Under the pieces are notes generated by a model. The model was not told where the DNA came from, searched no databases, and saw only the letters and a list, made by a program, of their open reading frames with translations. Shown here piece after piece: positions 55,161-64,000 of a stretch of DNA of 64,000 bases; the stretch's first letter is position 1, and the number at the start of each line of letters is the position of its first letter. The DNA comes from Knoxdaviesia capensis (lineage: Eukaryota; Ascomycota; Sordariomycetes; Microascales; Gondwanamycetaceae), in contig LNGK01000015.1 in the NCBI GenBank assembly GCA_001510575.1, forward strand, positions 332,146 through 396,145. Direction: 5' to 3'. The translations under genes and the position numbers were made by a program.

Positions 55161-56298
55161 AGCGAGGGGTGGTGGGTTGGTGAGAGGTGAGAGGTGACAA
55201 GTGACAGGTGAGACGGATGAATATGAGAGGGGGGGAGATTGAGCAACGTATGTGGTGAGCAAGGAAGCGGCAAGGAAGAGAATCAAAGAAGAGAGAAGTC
55301 TGGAGATGTGGAATGGAGATGAGTGTCAGGTGTATGAACAAGTTCAATGGCGAGGTGTTGTTGAAGTTTAGAACGAAGCTTGGAGGCCACGCGCGCGCAA
55401 AGAACAAACGCGTTCTGAGACGCGTCTAGTGGGGAAACGCAGAATGGGTGCACTGGACAGCTTTTACCCACTGTAAAAAATCCGGGCAGTGGCCAAAAGA
55501 CTCTAGAAATACAGAGCGTGGCAGCGCTTAATTAAGCGCAGACCGCCTAGAAACTGGCAGGAGCGTCCTTCCCCAACACAAAATCAATAGCGGAAAACAC
55601 GCCCAGCACTTTTTTTCTATTGTTTTTTTTTTTTTCTTTTTTCTTTTTTCCTTTATCAATAATCCACCCGCCGAAATGTCCAATAAACATCACGGCCAAA
55701 CAAATCCTCCTCACACAACTATTTTTGTCTGACTTCTGTGCTTTGTTTTCCCCTTCTTCAATTTTGGCATTAGGGAGAAACTGACTTTCGTCCAGGGATT
55801 AATTGATTCTGATTTTCTCTTCTTTTTTCTTTTTTTCTCTCTCTCCCACCGGCATTGCATCATCGGCCGCCGCCTTCGAACGTGGACCCTGTTGTTTTTC
55901 TCGCTCTTTTCGGCCTACGCGCGTGGCAGTGGGAGCTTTCGAGAGCTTTTTCCGAACGTCTGAGTCGGAGCAAACACGCGATATCTTTCTCAGCCTTCTG
56001 AGACGGTTGCGGATTGTCTCCGGTCGAAGCCCAAAGAAGCTTCTCTTGCGCGGCTTAGTGATCGATTGTCGACGAACGACACACAACAGCTTCACCTCTT
56101 CTTTCGCCCAGATTCCGTGCGCGCCTGCGCCTCACACCGAACTCTGCTACTCGCCGGTTCCCTCTTCATTCGAGTTCTGCGCGTCAATCACGATACTCCC
56201 CGCTTCGCCGATTCTTCATTTGGGACAACCATCGGCCCGTCTTATTGTCTCGGGACCGACAGCTCTGCCTCTGATACTGCGCGATCGGTTTGGCTGAA
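55161..56298. promoter_or_regulatory. Divergent promoter region RNase H2A/CENP-C
   Basis: 1,138 bp between the two starts. It contains the ACGCGT pair, a T-rich tract near 55.61-55.66 kb, and from about 55.8 kb a pyrimidine-rich CENP-C leader. No further gene is supported. Confidence 0.5.
55408..55425. promoter_or_regulatory. Two MluI cell-cycle boxes upstream of RNase H2A
   Basis: ACGCGT at 55408-55413 and 55420-55425, six bases apart. They lie about 250 bp upstream of RNase H2A and 875 bp upstream of CENP-C. They are the same type and pairing as upstream of RFC3. Confidence 0.7.
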
Positions 56299-58820
56299 AT
56301 GGCTCCCGGCCGCCCAGCCCAACGGCGCGCTGGCGACAACCAGCATCTGTACAGACTGGGAGAACAAGGCCGGTACGTTGGAGGCGCTTTGCGGTCTTTC
56401 CCGCACGTAGATGTCGAGTAGTTGAGGGGCAGACATTTCAGACGACCCGCACGGCACTCTTCCCACTGACCGTGTTTCGCATTCTAGGAAAACCGGAATC
56501 ACTTTACCCGACACTGGCGTACGTGATGAAAATGGCCTGCAGCCGGTCGACGGACTCTTCTCGTCGCCACTGAAGTCGTACACGCCAAATGGTGCCCAGG
56601 ACGCCGACGATACTTTGGGCGAGCAGGATATGGAAATTGAGCAGGGTATGTGTGTCTCTGGTTTCTCTTGACGGGTGGTGGAACAGCCCGTCTTCTACAA
56701 GCTTCCACTATGTTTCTCACTTGCTAACAACAACCTCGTTCGCCGCCCCCAGATTCGAGCCCCGGCCCGTCGACCATTCTTAATGCGAGAAAGACCTCGA
56801 AGTTGCCGATTCCGCGCTCCCGATCCCCCCCCAAGACCAACCTCCAATCGCCAGCCGTTAAAAACCCTGGCATTGCCATGACGTCGTCTCCGATCCGCGG
56901 CTCCATCGTGCACTCTGGCGCATCTCCGCCCGTCAACCGTGTTTTGACCTTCACCCACAAGCTGCCTCCCGCGCGCCACGCCTCTTCTGCTTACCAACGC
57001 CCGCCCAGCAACTACGACGACGATGAAGACGGGGACGGCAACTCGGCTCTGCGCTCGGCCGGCGCTGACGAGTCCATGGAACTATTGGACAACGATCCAC
57101 CGGTCGGCGACGAAACCAACGATATCGACGACGATGAAGACGAGCCCCCGCGCATTCCTCAGCCCAAACCCTCGCGCGGTCGCCCCGCAAAGAACAAGGC
57201 CGCCAAAGCTTCCGACCAAGCTTCAGCGCCTCTGGCTGCCCCCACCACAGTAGAACCCCCCGCGAAAAGGCCGAGAGGTCGCCCGAAGCGCAGCCCCGCC
57301 CAAGTTCCCGCCGCCGTGTCCCCCGAGCCCGAGAACGATGACCCCGCCGAAGAAGATGGTGGTGAAAGCGTCGAGGAGGCCCAGCGCACCAATGGCAACG
57401 CTCGCCGCAAGCCACAACAACCGGCCGCCAAGCTGTCGCAACCCCTTACCAACGGTTCCCGGAATGCCGCCGGCCCTAAGCCGCGAGTCCGGCCGGGCGA
57501 CACGACGAACAAAGTTATCCGGTCGCGGCGGCCGGCGGATGAAGACGAGGACAGCGCGCCGCGCAAGAGACCGCGGCTTTCCGACTCGAACGCGGAGGCT
57601 GTGCCTGCGGCTGACGCATACAAGGCCAGATCGGCGCGGGCTGCTCCTCCGGCAACCTCGGTGCCGGAACCGCCCAAGGTAGCGGCCCCTGGCTCGTCGT
57701 CGTCTTCGTCATCAGGATCATCGATCCCTGCACAAACTACCAAGCCTCGGTCTCGCGTTGCAGAGCCGGAGGAGGTTGAGGAGGAGGTTTCACAACCGCC
57801 AGCCAAGCCGAAGAACAGGCCCGGTCGGCCGCCCAAGTCCAAGGCAGCCAAGCTTGTGGTTGAGGACGACGGAGAAGCGGAGACGTCCATGCTGGCTGTG
57901 CAAAGGGGTCCGCCACTGCCGAAATCACGCGGTCTGGTGTCTGTGCGCCACGACGACGCGACATATCAGACCCGATCGGGTCGCTCATCGTACAAGCCGC
58001 TCGATTTCTGGAAGGGCGACAAAGTCTCGTACGATACGGAAGTCATTGAAGACTCGATGCGGCCCGGAGCCCAGATGGTGGTGTCCAAGTTTCAGGGAGT
58101 GTACCGGGCAGAATATGACGACGACGCGCCCTCGGGCCGAAAGCGGGGCAAGGCGGGCCCCAAGGCCAGCAGCGGCCGCGGCCGCGGCAACCGGCAGGGC
58201 GAAGACGACGTGCCGCGGGAGGAGTGGGAGGTGGACCCGGGCACGATTGTGGGCGAGGTGATTGTGTGGGAGCCGGAGCACTCGACGAACCCGCCGGCGG
58301 CTAGCGATACGGTGGAAATAACAGAGGCGCCGATTGCGATCTCGTCGGACGCGGTGAAGACGCGGGACATCCGCGACGCGACGTTCCGGTTTGCGAAGAC
58401 GATGAACATGTCGTTCATGGGCAGCGGCATTGTCGACCTGCCGCCGGCGAGCGAGAAGCGGCCGAAGAACTCGCGTAAGATGCAGATGGTGTTTTTCGTG
58501 TACTACGGCCGCGTGCTGGTTACCGTCAACGATACGGAGTTCCGGATCAGTGCGGGCGGCCAGTGGTTTGTGCCGAGAGGTGAGTCTTGTTCCATTCCCC
58601 TCTCTTGTTCTGCTCTTTTTCATTCCTCTCTGTTTTGTTGCATTCTTGTGGCATGGCCGGCCAAGCTTCACGATATCTAACCGCCCATTGACTGCTCCCA
58701 GGAAACTTCTACAGTATCAAGAACGACTACGACACCCCGGCGCGCATCTTCTTCGCCCAGGCCTGCGAAGTTGCGCCGGTGGTTTCGGAGGCGCAGGAAG
58801 GAGAAGAGTACGAAGAGTGA
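56299..58820 (+). CDS. MIF2: Centromere protein C (Mif2/CENP-C)
   Basis: Four exons (56299-56372, 56488-56645, 56753-58579, 58702-58820) encode 725 residues. The N-terminal Mif2 block is clear: LYRLGEQGRKTGITLPDTG...PVDGLFSSP, the part that recruits the outer kinetochore Mis12 complex. A long disordered middle carries AT-hook-like motifs (SRGRPAKNK, KRPRGRPKRSP, RPGRPPKSK). The CENP-C motif, which binds the CENP-A nucleosome, is TRSGRSSYKPLDFWKG at about 484-499. The C-terminal cupin dimerisation domain follows (KMQMVFFVYYGRVLVTVND...SAGGQWFVPRGNFYSIKN, IFFAQACEV). The small first exons are set by GTACGT and GTATGT donors that preserve frame. The gene is essential in most fungi. Confidence 0.95.
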
Positions 58821-59433
58821 TCTATGCCGACCGAGCTCATCCTCTTTCTTTCTGGGTCTTCTGTTTTATTTCTAGATACCTGGACCGTTCTCCGTGTTTA
58901 ATCTCGGAATCTTCTTTCTTGTTCATCGTTTGTTAGGTGTGGGTGGTCCAAAATCCGGCTGGAGGCTCTTCTTGTGTTGTTTCTGGGATGAACTGGGAAT
59001 GTCTCTTTTCGTTAGGCGTCATGGCTTCGTTTTCTTGCCCCTTTTCTACCATGTTCTTCAGTCGTCTTGTTTCTATCATTGTGTCCTGCATGACCGATCA
59101 TCAATGCTTCTTCTAGTAACTCTTGTTTCCTTCTTGTCTCGCTTGGCGCTTTTCGATATCTCGTGCAATCATCTCGTCGGAGATTGATGCTTGTTGGCTG
59201 CTCTTTTCATTTGAGACAACTCACATACCTTTTGCACTTGTAATCTATGTGGCGGTGAAATGCATTGTTCAGATGACCGTAATAATGAAAATGATTTATT
59301 TCCTTCTAAGGTTAGAAGAATATCAATGGAGCGGTGTGAAGCAGCACGACTCCGTAAAAGAAACTCGCATATTGTACATAAGATACCAACCTCCAAATTA
59401 CACCGGAGGTCCCAAGTCCCTCCTCTCCAGCAC
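58821..59433. other. Convergent 3' intergenic region CENP-C/YME2
   Basis: This T-rich 3' flank of two converging genes holds nothing else I can support. Confidence 0.6.
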
Positions 59434-62358
59434 TCACTCCCCGCTCATCAGCACCTTGGTCAACTGCGCAATATCCTTCTCCATCACCTCAATCTTGCGC
59501 TGGCTGGCCTCGATCTTGCCCAGCAGGTACGTGACGCGCGAGTTGAGCTGCGACGGCTGGCGGTTGAGCGCCGCCAGGGACACCAGCTCGGCCTCGGCCT
59601 TGTCGATCTTGCCAGCCTCGGCGCGCGCCAGCTCGCCCAGCACGTCGATCTCCATCTTGGCGGACAGCACGCTGTCGCGGGCGAGCAGCGCAAAGGCCGC
59701 GCGGTGGGCCGGCTTGCCCGGGCGGATGGTCTGCGGGCGGCCGCGGCGCCAGCGCACGGAGATCAGGTCGGCGGATGCGAGCGCGTCCAGCGTGAGCTCG
59801 GCGGGCGTGCCGGCCGGCCCGCCGACCGAGGTGAAGCGCGGGGCGAGCACGGCTTCGTGGTACGGCAGCGACGGCGCCTCGGCGAGCGCCTTGATGAGGT
59901 ACCATGCTTGCTGCGGCACCCAGGCGCGCGGCGATGAGGCCGACGGCGCGATGGCGGGCTTGCCGGCGAGGTACATGCGGGCGATGTCTGCTGCGGCCTC
60001 GCTGACGATGTCGTCGGCGGCCGCGCGCGGCGGGGTGCCGGCCTTGATGCGGCGCACCAGCGATTCGAGGTCCGTTAGGCGGCCGCCGAGCTGTGAGATG
60101 CACTCGTCAATGTCGGCGGCAGTGGGGCGGGCAACGCCGCCCGGGCCGCCCGCCTCGGAAGTGGCAGAAGGCGGCCCGGCGTCGGCGTCGGCGTCGGCGG
60201 AGTGGTGGGCGGCGTCGGACAGCCGGCTAAGCACGTAGTCGCGGGCAACATTCGGGGCGAGGTCGCCGAGGGCGATTTGGCGGAACGCGCGGTCGGGCAT
60301 GACGCGCGACAGCGTGCGCGAGTAGCCCGAGTCGGCGGTCAGGAAGATGACGTGGGCGATGTTGTTCTGCACGAGGGCCGCGGCCCACTCGGCGATCTTG
60401 TCGTACAGCACCGGCAGGTCCTCGCTGCGGTGCAGGAAGTTCTCGACCACCACGATGGCGCGGCGCTCGGGGTGGGCTTCGAGGAAGGCGTCTTCGGTCA
60501 GTGCTGCGTCGTCGTCGGTCTCCGGGGCGCAGGATGTGTCGGCGACGGACCCCGCCTGGCCTGTGGATGCTGCAGCGCCGGAAGACGGCGAAGGCAGCGG
60601 CAGCCGGTTGACACCGCGCTGAACCCACGACTTTAGCTGGTTCCACAGGCTGGTTGACGGGCCGTGGCCGTGACCGGCGGACGACACTTCGCGGAGAGCA
60701 GCAGCCGTGGTCGCCAGAATCTTGGAGAACTGCGACTCAAGCGTCTCGGAGAACCCAGCCTTAACGCCGGTAGTGCTCTGCACGGCCAGATCGACCAGGC
60801 TGCTGATGCTGAAAGCCCACGAGAACACCGGCCGGTACCCGACAGCCGCGGCGAGATTCTTAATCGCCACGCGCTCGCCGCGCGCCTCGGCCACCGGCTT
60901 GCAGTCCAGCACGAGCACCTGGCGGCGCGGGTCCAGCGCCTTCTGCAGCACGAGCTCGCTGGTGCCGGAGCCGCGGGGGCCGTGCACAACCACAAAGGTG
61001 TCCGTGTTCTCAGCCACTGCGGCCTGCAGCTGCGTGACCAGGTCGCGGCGCGACTCCCACACGGCGCTCAGCGCGTGGCGGTCTGGCTTGGGGCGGCCAA
61101 AGGCCAGCAAGTCGGAGGTGCGGTTGACGAACCACGCGTACAGCGGCAGGCTGGACAGGCGGAAGCGGTGTTCGATGTGGGCGCGCACGGCAAAGGTGCG
61201 GATGGGGTCGAAGATGATGACGCTGAGCGCGGCCAGCAGCGCAGCGATCACCGGCACCACGATGCGCGGGTGGCTGGTCAGCCAGGTCCAGATGCCGCGC
61301 ATGCGCACGTTGGTCTCGTACGACGTGCGCAGCCGCGTGCCGCCGGGCCCGCCGCCGGCGGCCTCGGCCACCACGAAGCCGTGCAGGCAGTTGCGCGCGG
61401 TGATGGCGTTGCGCACAAGCGCAAAGTCGATGTTCGCGTAGCGCGGCAGGATCTTGGAGTCGAACGGCTGCGACGTGATCTCGGAGATCTTGCCGTAGCG
61501 GCGGAACAGCGTGTACAGCGTCTCCTGCGACAGGTCGGCGACGGTGCCCGAGCCGCCGCTGTCGTTGGCGGCGGTGAACTCGATCTTGAGGCGGCGCGCG
61601 GGGAACCGGTGCAGGTCCTCCAGCCACGGCGTACCCTTGACCAGGCGGGCCGACACGCCGCGACGCAGGAAGCCGGGCCAGGCGGGGATGGGGTTTGCGG
61701 CAAGCGAGTCCTTGAGCGCGTCGGTGAGAACCTTGGGGTCGGCGCCGGGCGCGTGGCGCATCTTGACGAAGGCGCCGCCGTCCTTCAGGCGCGGGATGAT
61801 CTCGACCACCTCGAGGCCCAGGTCGGCGGGGATCGCAGTGCGCAACAGGTCGAGCGGGTCGCTAACAAACGGGATGCGGGAGAAGAGGTGGAGGATTTCG
61901 GCGTCGGACAGGGACAGCAGGCGGAGCGCGATGGCCAGGTTGAGTGAGAAGAGTCCTGGGGAGGTGTTAGATACAAGACGTGGCATAAGATGGGCATGTC
62001 AGCTTGAACGGGGCAGCTTACTATCGAAGAACAGGATGCACTCGTTCGGGCCGGCAAAGATGTGTCCGGTGTCAAGTTCCTCCGACGTCTCGGCAAGGCT
62101 CTCCTTGGACGGCGCCACGTCGCCCGGCGTTTGCACAGCACTCGTTGCAAGCAACCGGCGCAACCCGGGCTGCGGCGCACGATTCACCGGCGGCGCGGAC
62201 GCTTGCCAGCGCCGCACTGCCGGCGGGAGACCGACACGGCTGATACTGCTGAGGGGCCGGGCGGCCGGCCATGTTTGTGCCCGGCCCGGCACCGCCCAGG
62301 ACAGCGCCGGGTGACCGGCGCGCCAAGAGCCGGCGAGAAGCCGATGGGCGGGAAGCAT
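59434..62358 (-). CDS. YME2: Yme2/RNA12-type mitochondrial inner-membrane protein
   Basis: Two exons (62358-62022, 61955-59434) encode 952 residues. The N-terminus is Arg/Ala/Ser-rich without acids (LPAHRLLAGSWRAGH...SSISRVGL), a mitochondrial presequence. GHIFAGPNECILFFD matches the conserved Yme2 entry motif. An RRM-like fold spans about 235-307 (RLKIEFTA...TLYTLFRRYGKI...YANIDF). A transmembrane helix is at 344-361 (VVPVIAALLAALSVIIF). The RNA12/AAA-like domain includes the P-loop-like GPRGSGTS (438-445) and AIVVVENFLHRSED. The C-terminal coiled coil ends KVLMSGE. The protein helps maintain mitochondrial DNA and inner-membrane protein quality control. It is head-to-head with EMI1. Confidence 0.94.
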
Positions 62359-62937
62359 CACGCGGAAGTGGCGTCAGGAACGCAGAGAGGGCAATCAACA
62401 AAGAGGGAAGGAAAATAGTTCAAGTCGAGCACGTCCCGGATACACTCACGCCGCTGTTATGGAAGTGAGTGTAAGTGGTTGGCGACGGAACAGAAATGAA
62501 GACTTCACTTTCGCGGTGGCGTGTTTCGCAAGCTGCTGGGGAAGCTCTCCAAATGCGGAAATGTAACGATAAGATAGAGACGAGGATTTGCCGTGGGCGA
62601 GAATTCCGGGGCTTAGGGTTATACCTGAGGCTTCGGGTTGGAGAGTCACGTGGCGGAAGTCCTTGGACAAATTTTCGAAGGATCCTTGCGCGCCGCCGCG
62701 AGATTTCACGATCCGGGGGCCGTGTTCTTCTCAGTGTCCGTCCGTCCACCCAACCTCTTAAACTTTCGAGCTCGTCCACGCATTCTGCGACACTTAGCCC
62801 GCTTGTCACACGTCTTCATCTGTTGTGTTCACTGCTCCTGATTGGCCCGGTCTTGCTCGGTCGTAAGTCGTCCCCGCGCGGTTTTCTCTTTCTCTGTACG
62901 TCGCACGCCAGCCACTACGCCAGTTCCTCTCATCATC
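62359..62937. promoter_or_regulatory. Shared divergent promoter region YME2/EMI1
   Basis: 579 bp between the two start codons. One TTAGGGTT telobox-like motif lies at about 62613. No coding frame is convincing. Confidence 0.5.
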
Positions 62938-63711
62938 ATGGGCTGGCTGTGGAAGTCGACAGCTCCGGCTGAGCAGTCGAAGGCCGAGGGCGCCTCGGCT
63001 GCCCCGCCGGCCGACTCAAAACTCGCCCCGAAGAGCGCACCTACACCATCACCTCCCACAACGACACCCTCCGCGCCGGCGGCCGCATCTCCCAATACAT
63101 CCGAATCCGCCGACCAAGAGCTCCAGAAGTTCATCAACCTCTTCAACAACGACGCCTCCACCTCCACATCCTCGACATCCTCGTCGTCCTCGTCGTCGCA
63201 CCGCCCCGCCTGGACGCCCTTCGGCTCATTCCGCCCACCCCCAAACACCTCCTCCCCCGCACCACCGACCGTCCCGATCCCGCCCGCCGACCCCTCGTCG
63301 CCCGCGGAGGCCCTCCTCCCCACCGACATGTCGTGCCGCGCGGCCTTCGACCAGGCGTTCGCCTGCCAGGGCATCGGCGGCCAGTGGACCGCCGTGTACC
63401 GCTACGGCAGCCTGCGGTCGTGCTCCGACCTGTGGGACGACTTCTGGGTGTGCATGCGCGTGCGCTCGTACGGCCCCGAGAACAAGGCGAACGCCATCCG
63501 CGCCCACTACCGCGCCAAGGAGGCCGCCAAGTACGGGCCTGGCCGCCCTAGCAGCGAGGATGTGTGGGAGGGCCGGACCAAGTGCGTTGAGGTTGGCACT
63601 GCCTTCACTGCCCCGATTGACGACGGCCCCGTGGTTGATGATGATGAGTGGCGCGCCGGTGAGATGGAGCGGAGGGCGGTTTTGAAACGGAGGGGTGCTC
63701 GCAAGGAGTAG
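62938..63711 (+). CDS. EMI1: Emi1 family protein (DUF3128)
   Basis: A single-exon gene of 257 residues; the ATG at 62938 follows a CT-rich leader. The first 125 residues are Pro/Ala/Ser-rich and disordered, with a serine run. The DUF3128 domain is at about 130-200: MSCRAAFDQAFACQGIGGQW, RYGSLRSCSDLWDDFWVCMRVRS. The four cysteines are arranged as in the family. Yeast Emi1 is needed for early meiotic induction and is linked to mitochondrial function; the N-terminal half here is longer than in yeast. The end is very basic (KRRGARKE). Confidence 0.88.
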   Translation: MGWLWKSTAPAEQSKAEGASAAPPADSKLAPKSAPTPSPPTTTPSAPAAASPNTSESADQELQKFINLFNNDASTSTSSTSSSSSSSHRPAWTPFGSFRPPPNTSSPAPPTVPIPPADPSSPAEALLPTDMSCRAAFDQAFACQGIGGQWTAVYRYGSLRSCSDLWDDFWVCMRVRSYGPENKANAIRAHYRAKEAAKYGPGRPSSEDVWEGRTKCVEVGTAFTAPIDDGPVVDDDEWRAGEMERRAVLKRRGARKE

Positions 63712-64000
63712 CGTGTATGTTCAAGACCTGGGTGGCTATGGGAATATCTATCTTCCCTTCATGTATTAGTACTTATCACTAGTGATCACTCATTAGAATC
63801 TACGGTATAGGGAAGATAATCTCTTCTCAGAAATCAAGTTTTATATCAACCTGTTTATATTGGATAATCGACTTCCAAAAAAACCAATTAAGAACATCAA
63901 AAAAGCAGAAATTATGTAAGTCACATAAAGGAAGATTGGAAGGTTAAAGGAAGGAATAAACTTCATAATTATTGCCTGTTTAAAAAGATTAAAAGAAAAG
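63712..64000. other. AT-rich 3' flank of EMI1
   Basis: The base composition falls to strongly AT-rich for the last 289 bases, unlike the rest of the window. No gene is visible; it may lead into an AT-rich or repeat-degraded region beyond the window. Confidence 0.5.

Noticed and set aside
54487..55407. Long frames antisense or out of phase with RNase H2A
   Set aside because: Repetitive Arg/Pro/Ala translation of GC-rich sequence over a clearly conserved gene.

Overview
The window is nuclear DNA of a filamentous ascomycete (Pezizomycotina). Coding exons are GC-rich and broken by short (about 45-90 nt) introns with GTAAGT-like donors and YAG acceptors. Leaders are CT-rich. Several families are typical of these fungi: DUF4360, sedolisin S53, the AA8 cytochrome domain, an RNA-dependent RNA polymerase and Mif2/CENP-C. 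The species cannot be named from sequence alone; a Eurotiomycete-like fungus is a guess. I support 19 protein genes and one weak small-gene candidate. I found no tRNA, rRNA, CRISPR array or intact transposon.

1-30 kb is gene-poor and rich in secretory-pathway genes: a carboxylesterase (3.2-5.0 kb), an aspartic protease (5.4-7.4), a GT31 glycosyltransferase with a proline-rich stem (11.5-13.0), replication factor C subunit RFC3 (16.8-18.2), a secreted DUF4360 protein (19.8-20.4), a prolyl 4-hydroxylase (20.7-21.6), a redox-degenerate PDI-like protein ending in HDEL (22.2-23.6), a sedolisin protease (23.75-26.6), a GT25 glycosyltransferase (27.2-28.6) and a GNAT-like protein (29.6-30.4). Long apparently non-coding tracts (4.1, 3.7 and 4.2 kb) separate some of these.

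34-64 kb is denser and mostly cellular: an ankyrin/Clr5-like protein, an AA8 haem domain, an EthD-like/alpha-beta hydrolase fusion, an RNA-dependent RNA polymerase (RNA silencing), an F-box protein with Cys pairs and four membrane segments, the ER fusion GTPase Sey1, RNase H2 catalytic subunit, Mif2/CENP-C (kinetochore), Yme2 (mitochondrial inner membrane) and Emi1.

How they may work together: RFC3 and RNase H2A both carry paired ACGCGT (MluI cell-cycle box) sites upstream, and RNase H2A is head-to-head with CENP-C. Yme2 and Emi1, both with mitochondrial links in yeast, share a 579-bp promoter region. The most suggestive grouping is a head-to-head prolyl 4-hydroxylase/PDI-like pair, with GT25 about 5 kb and GT31 about 8 kb away. 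These are family-level counterparts of the animal and plant enzymes that hydroxylate and glycosylate proline- or lysine-rich secreted proteins. Whether they form a pathway here is inference.
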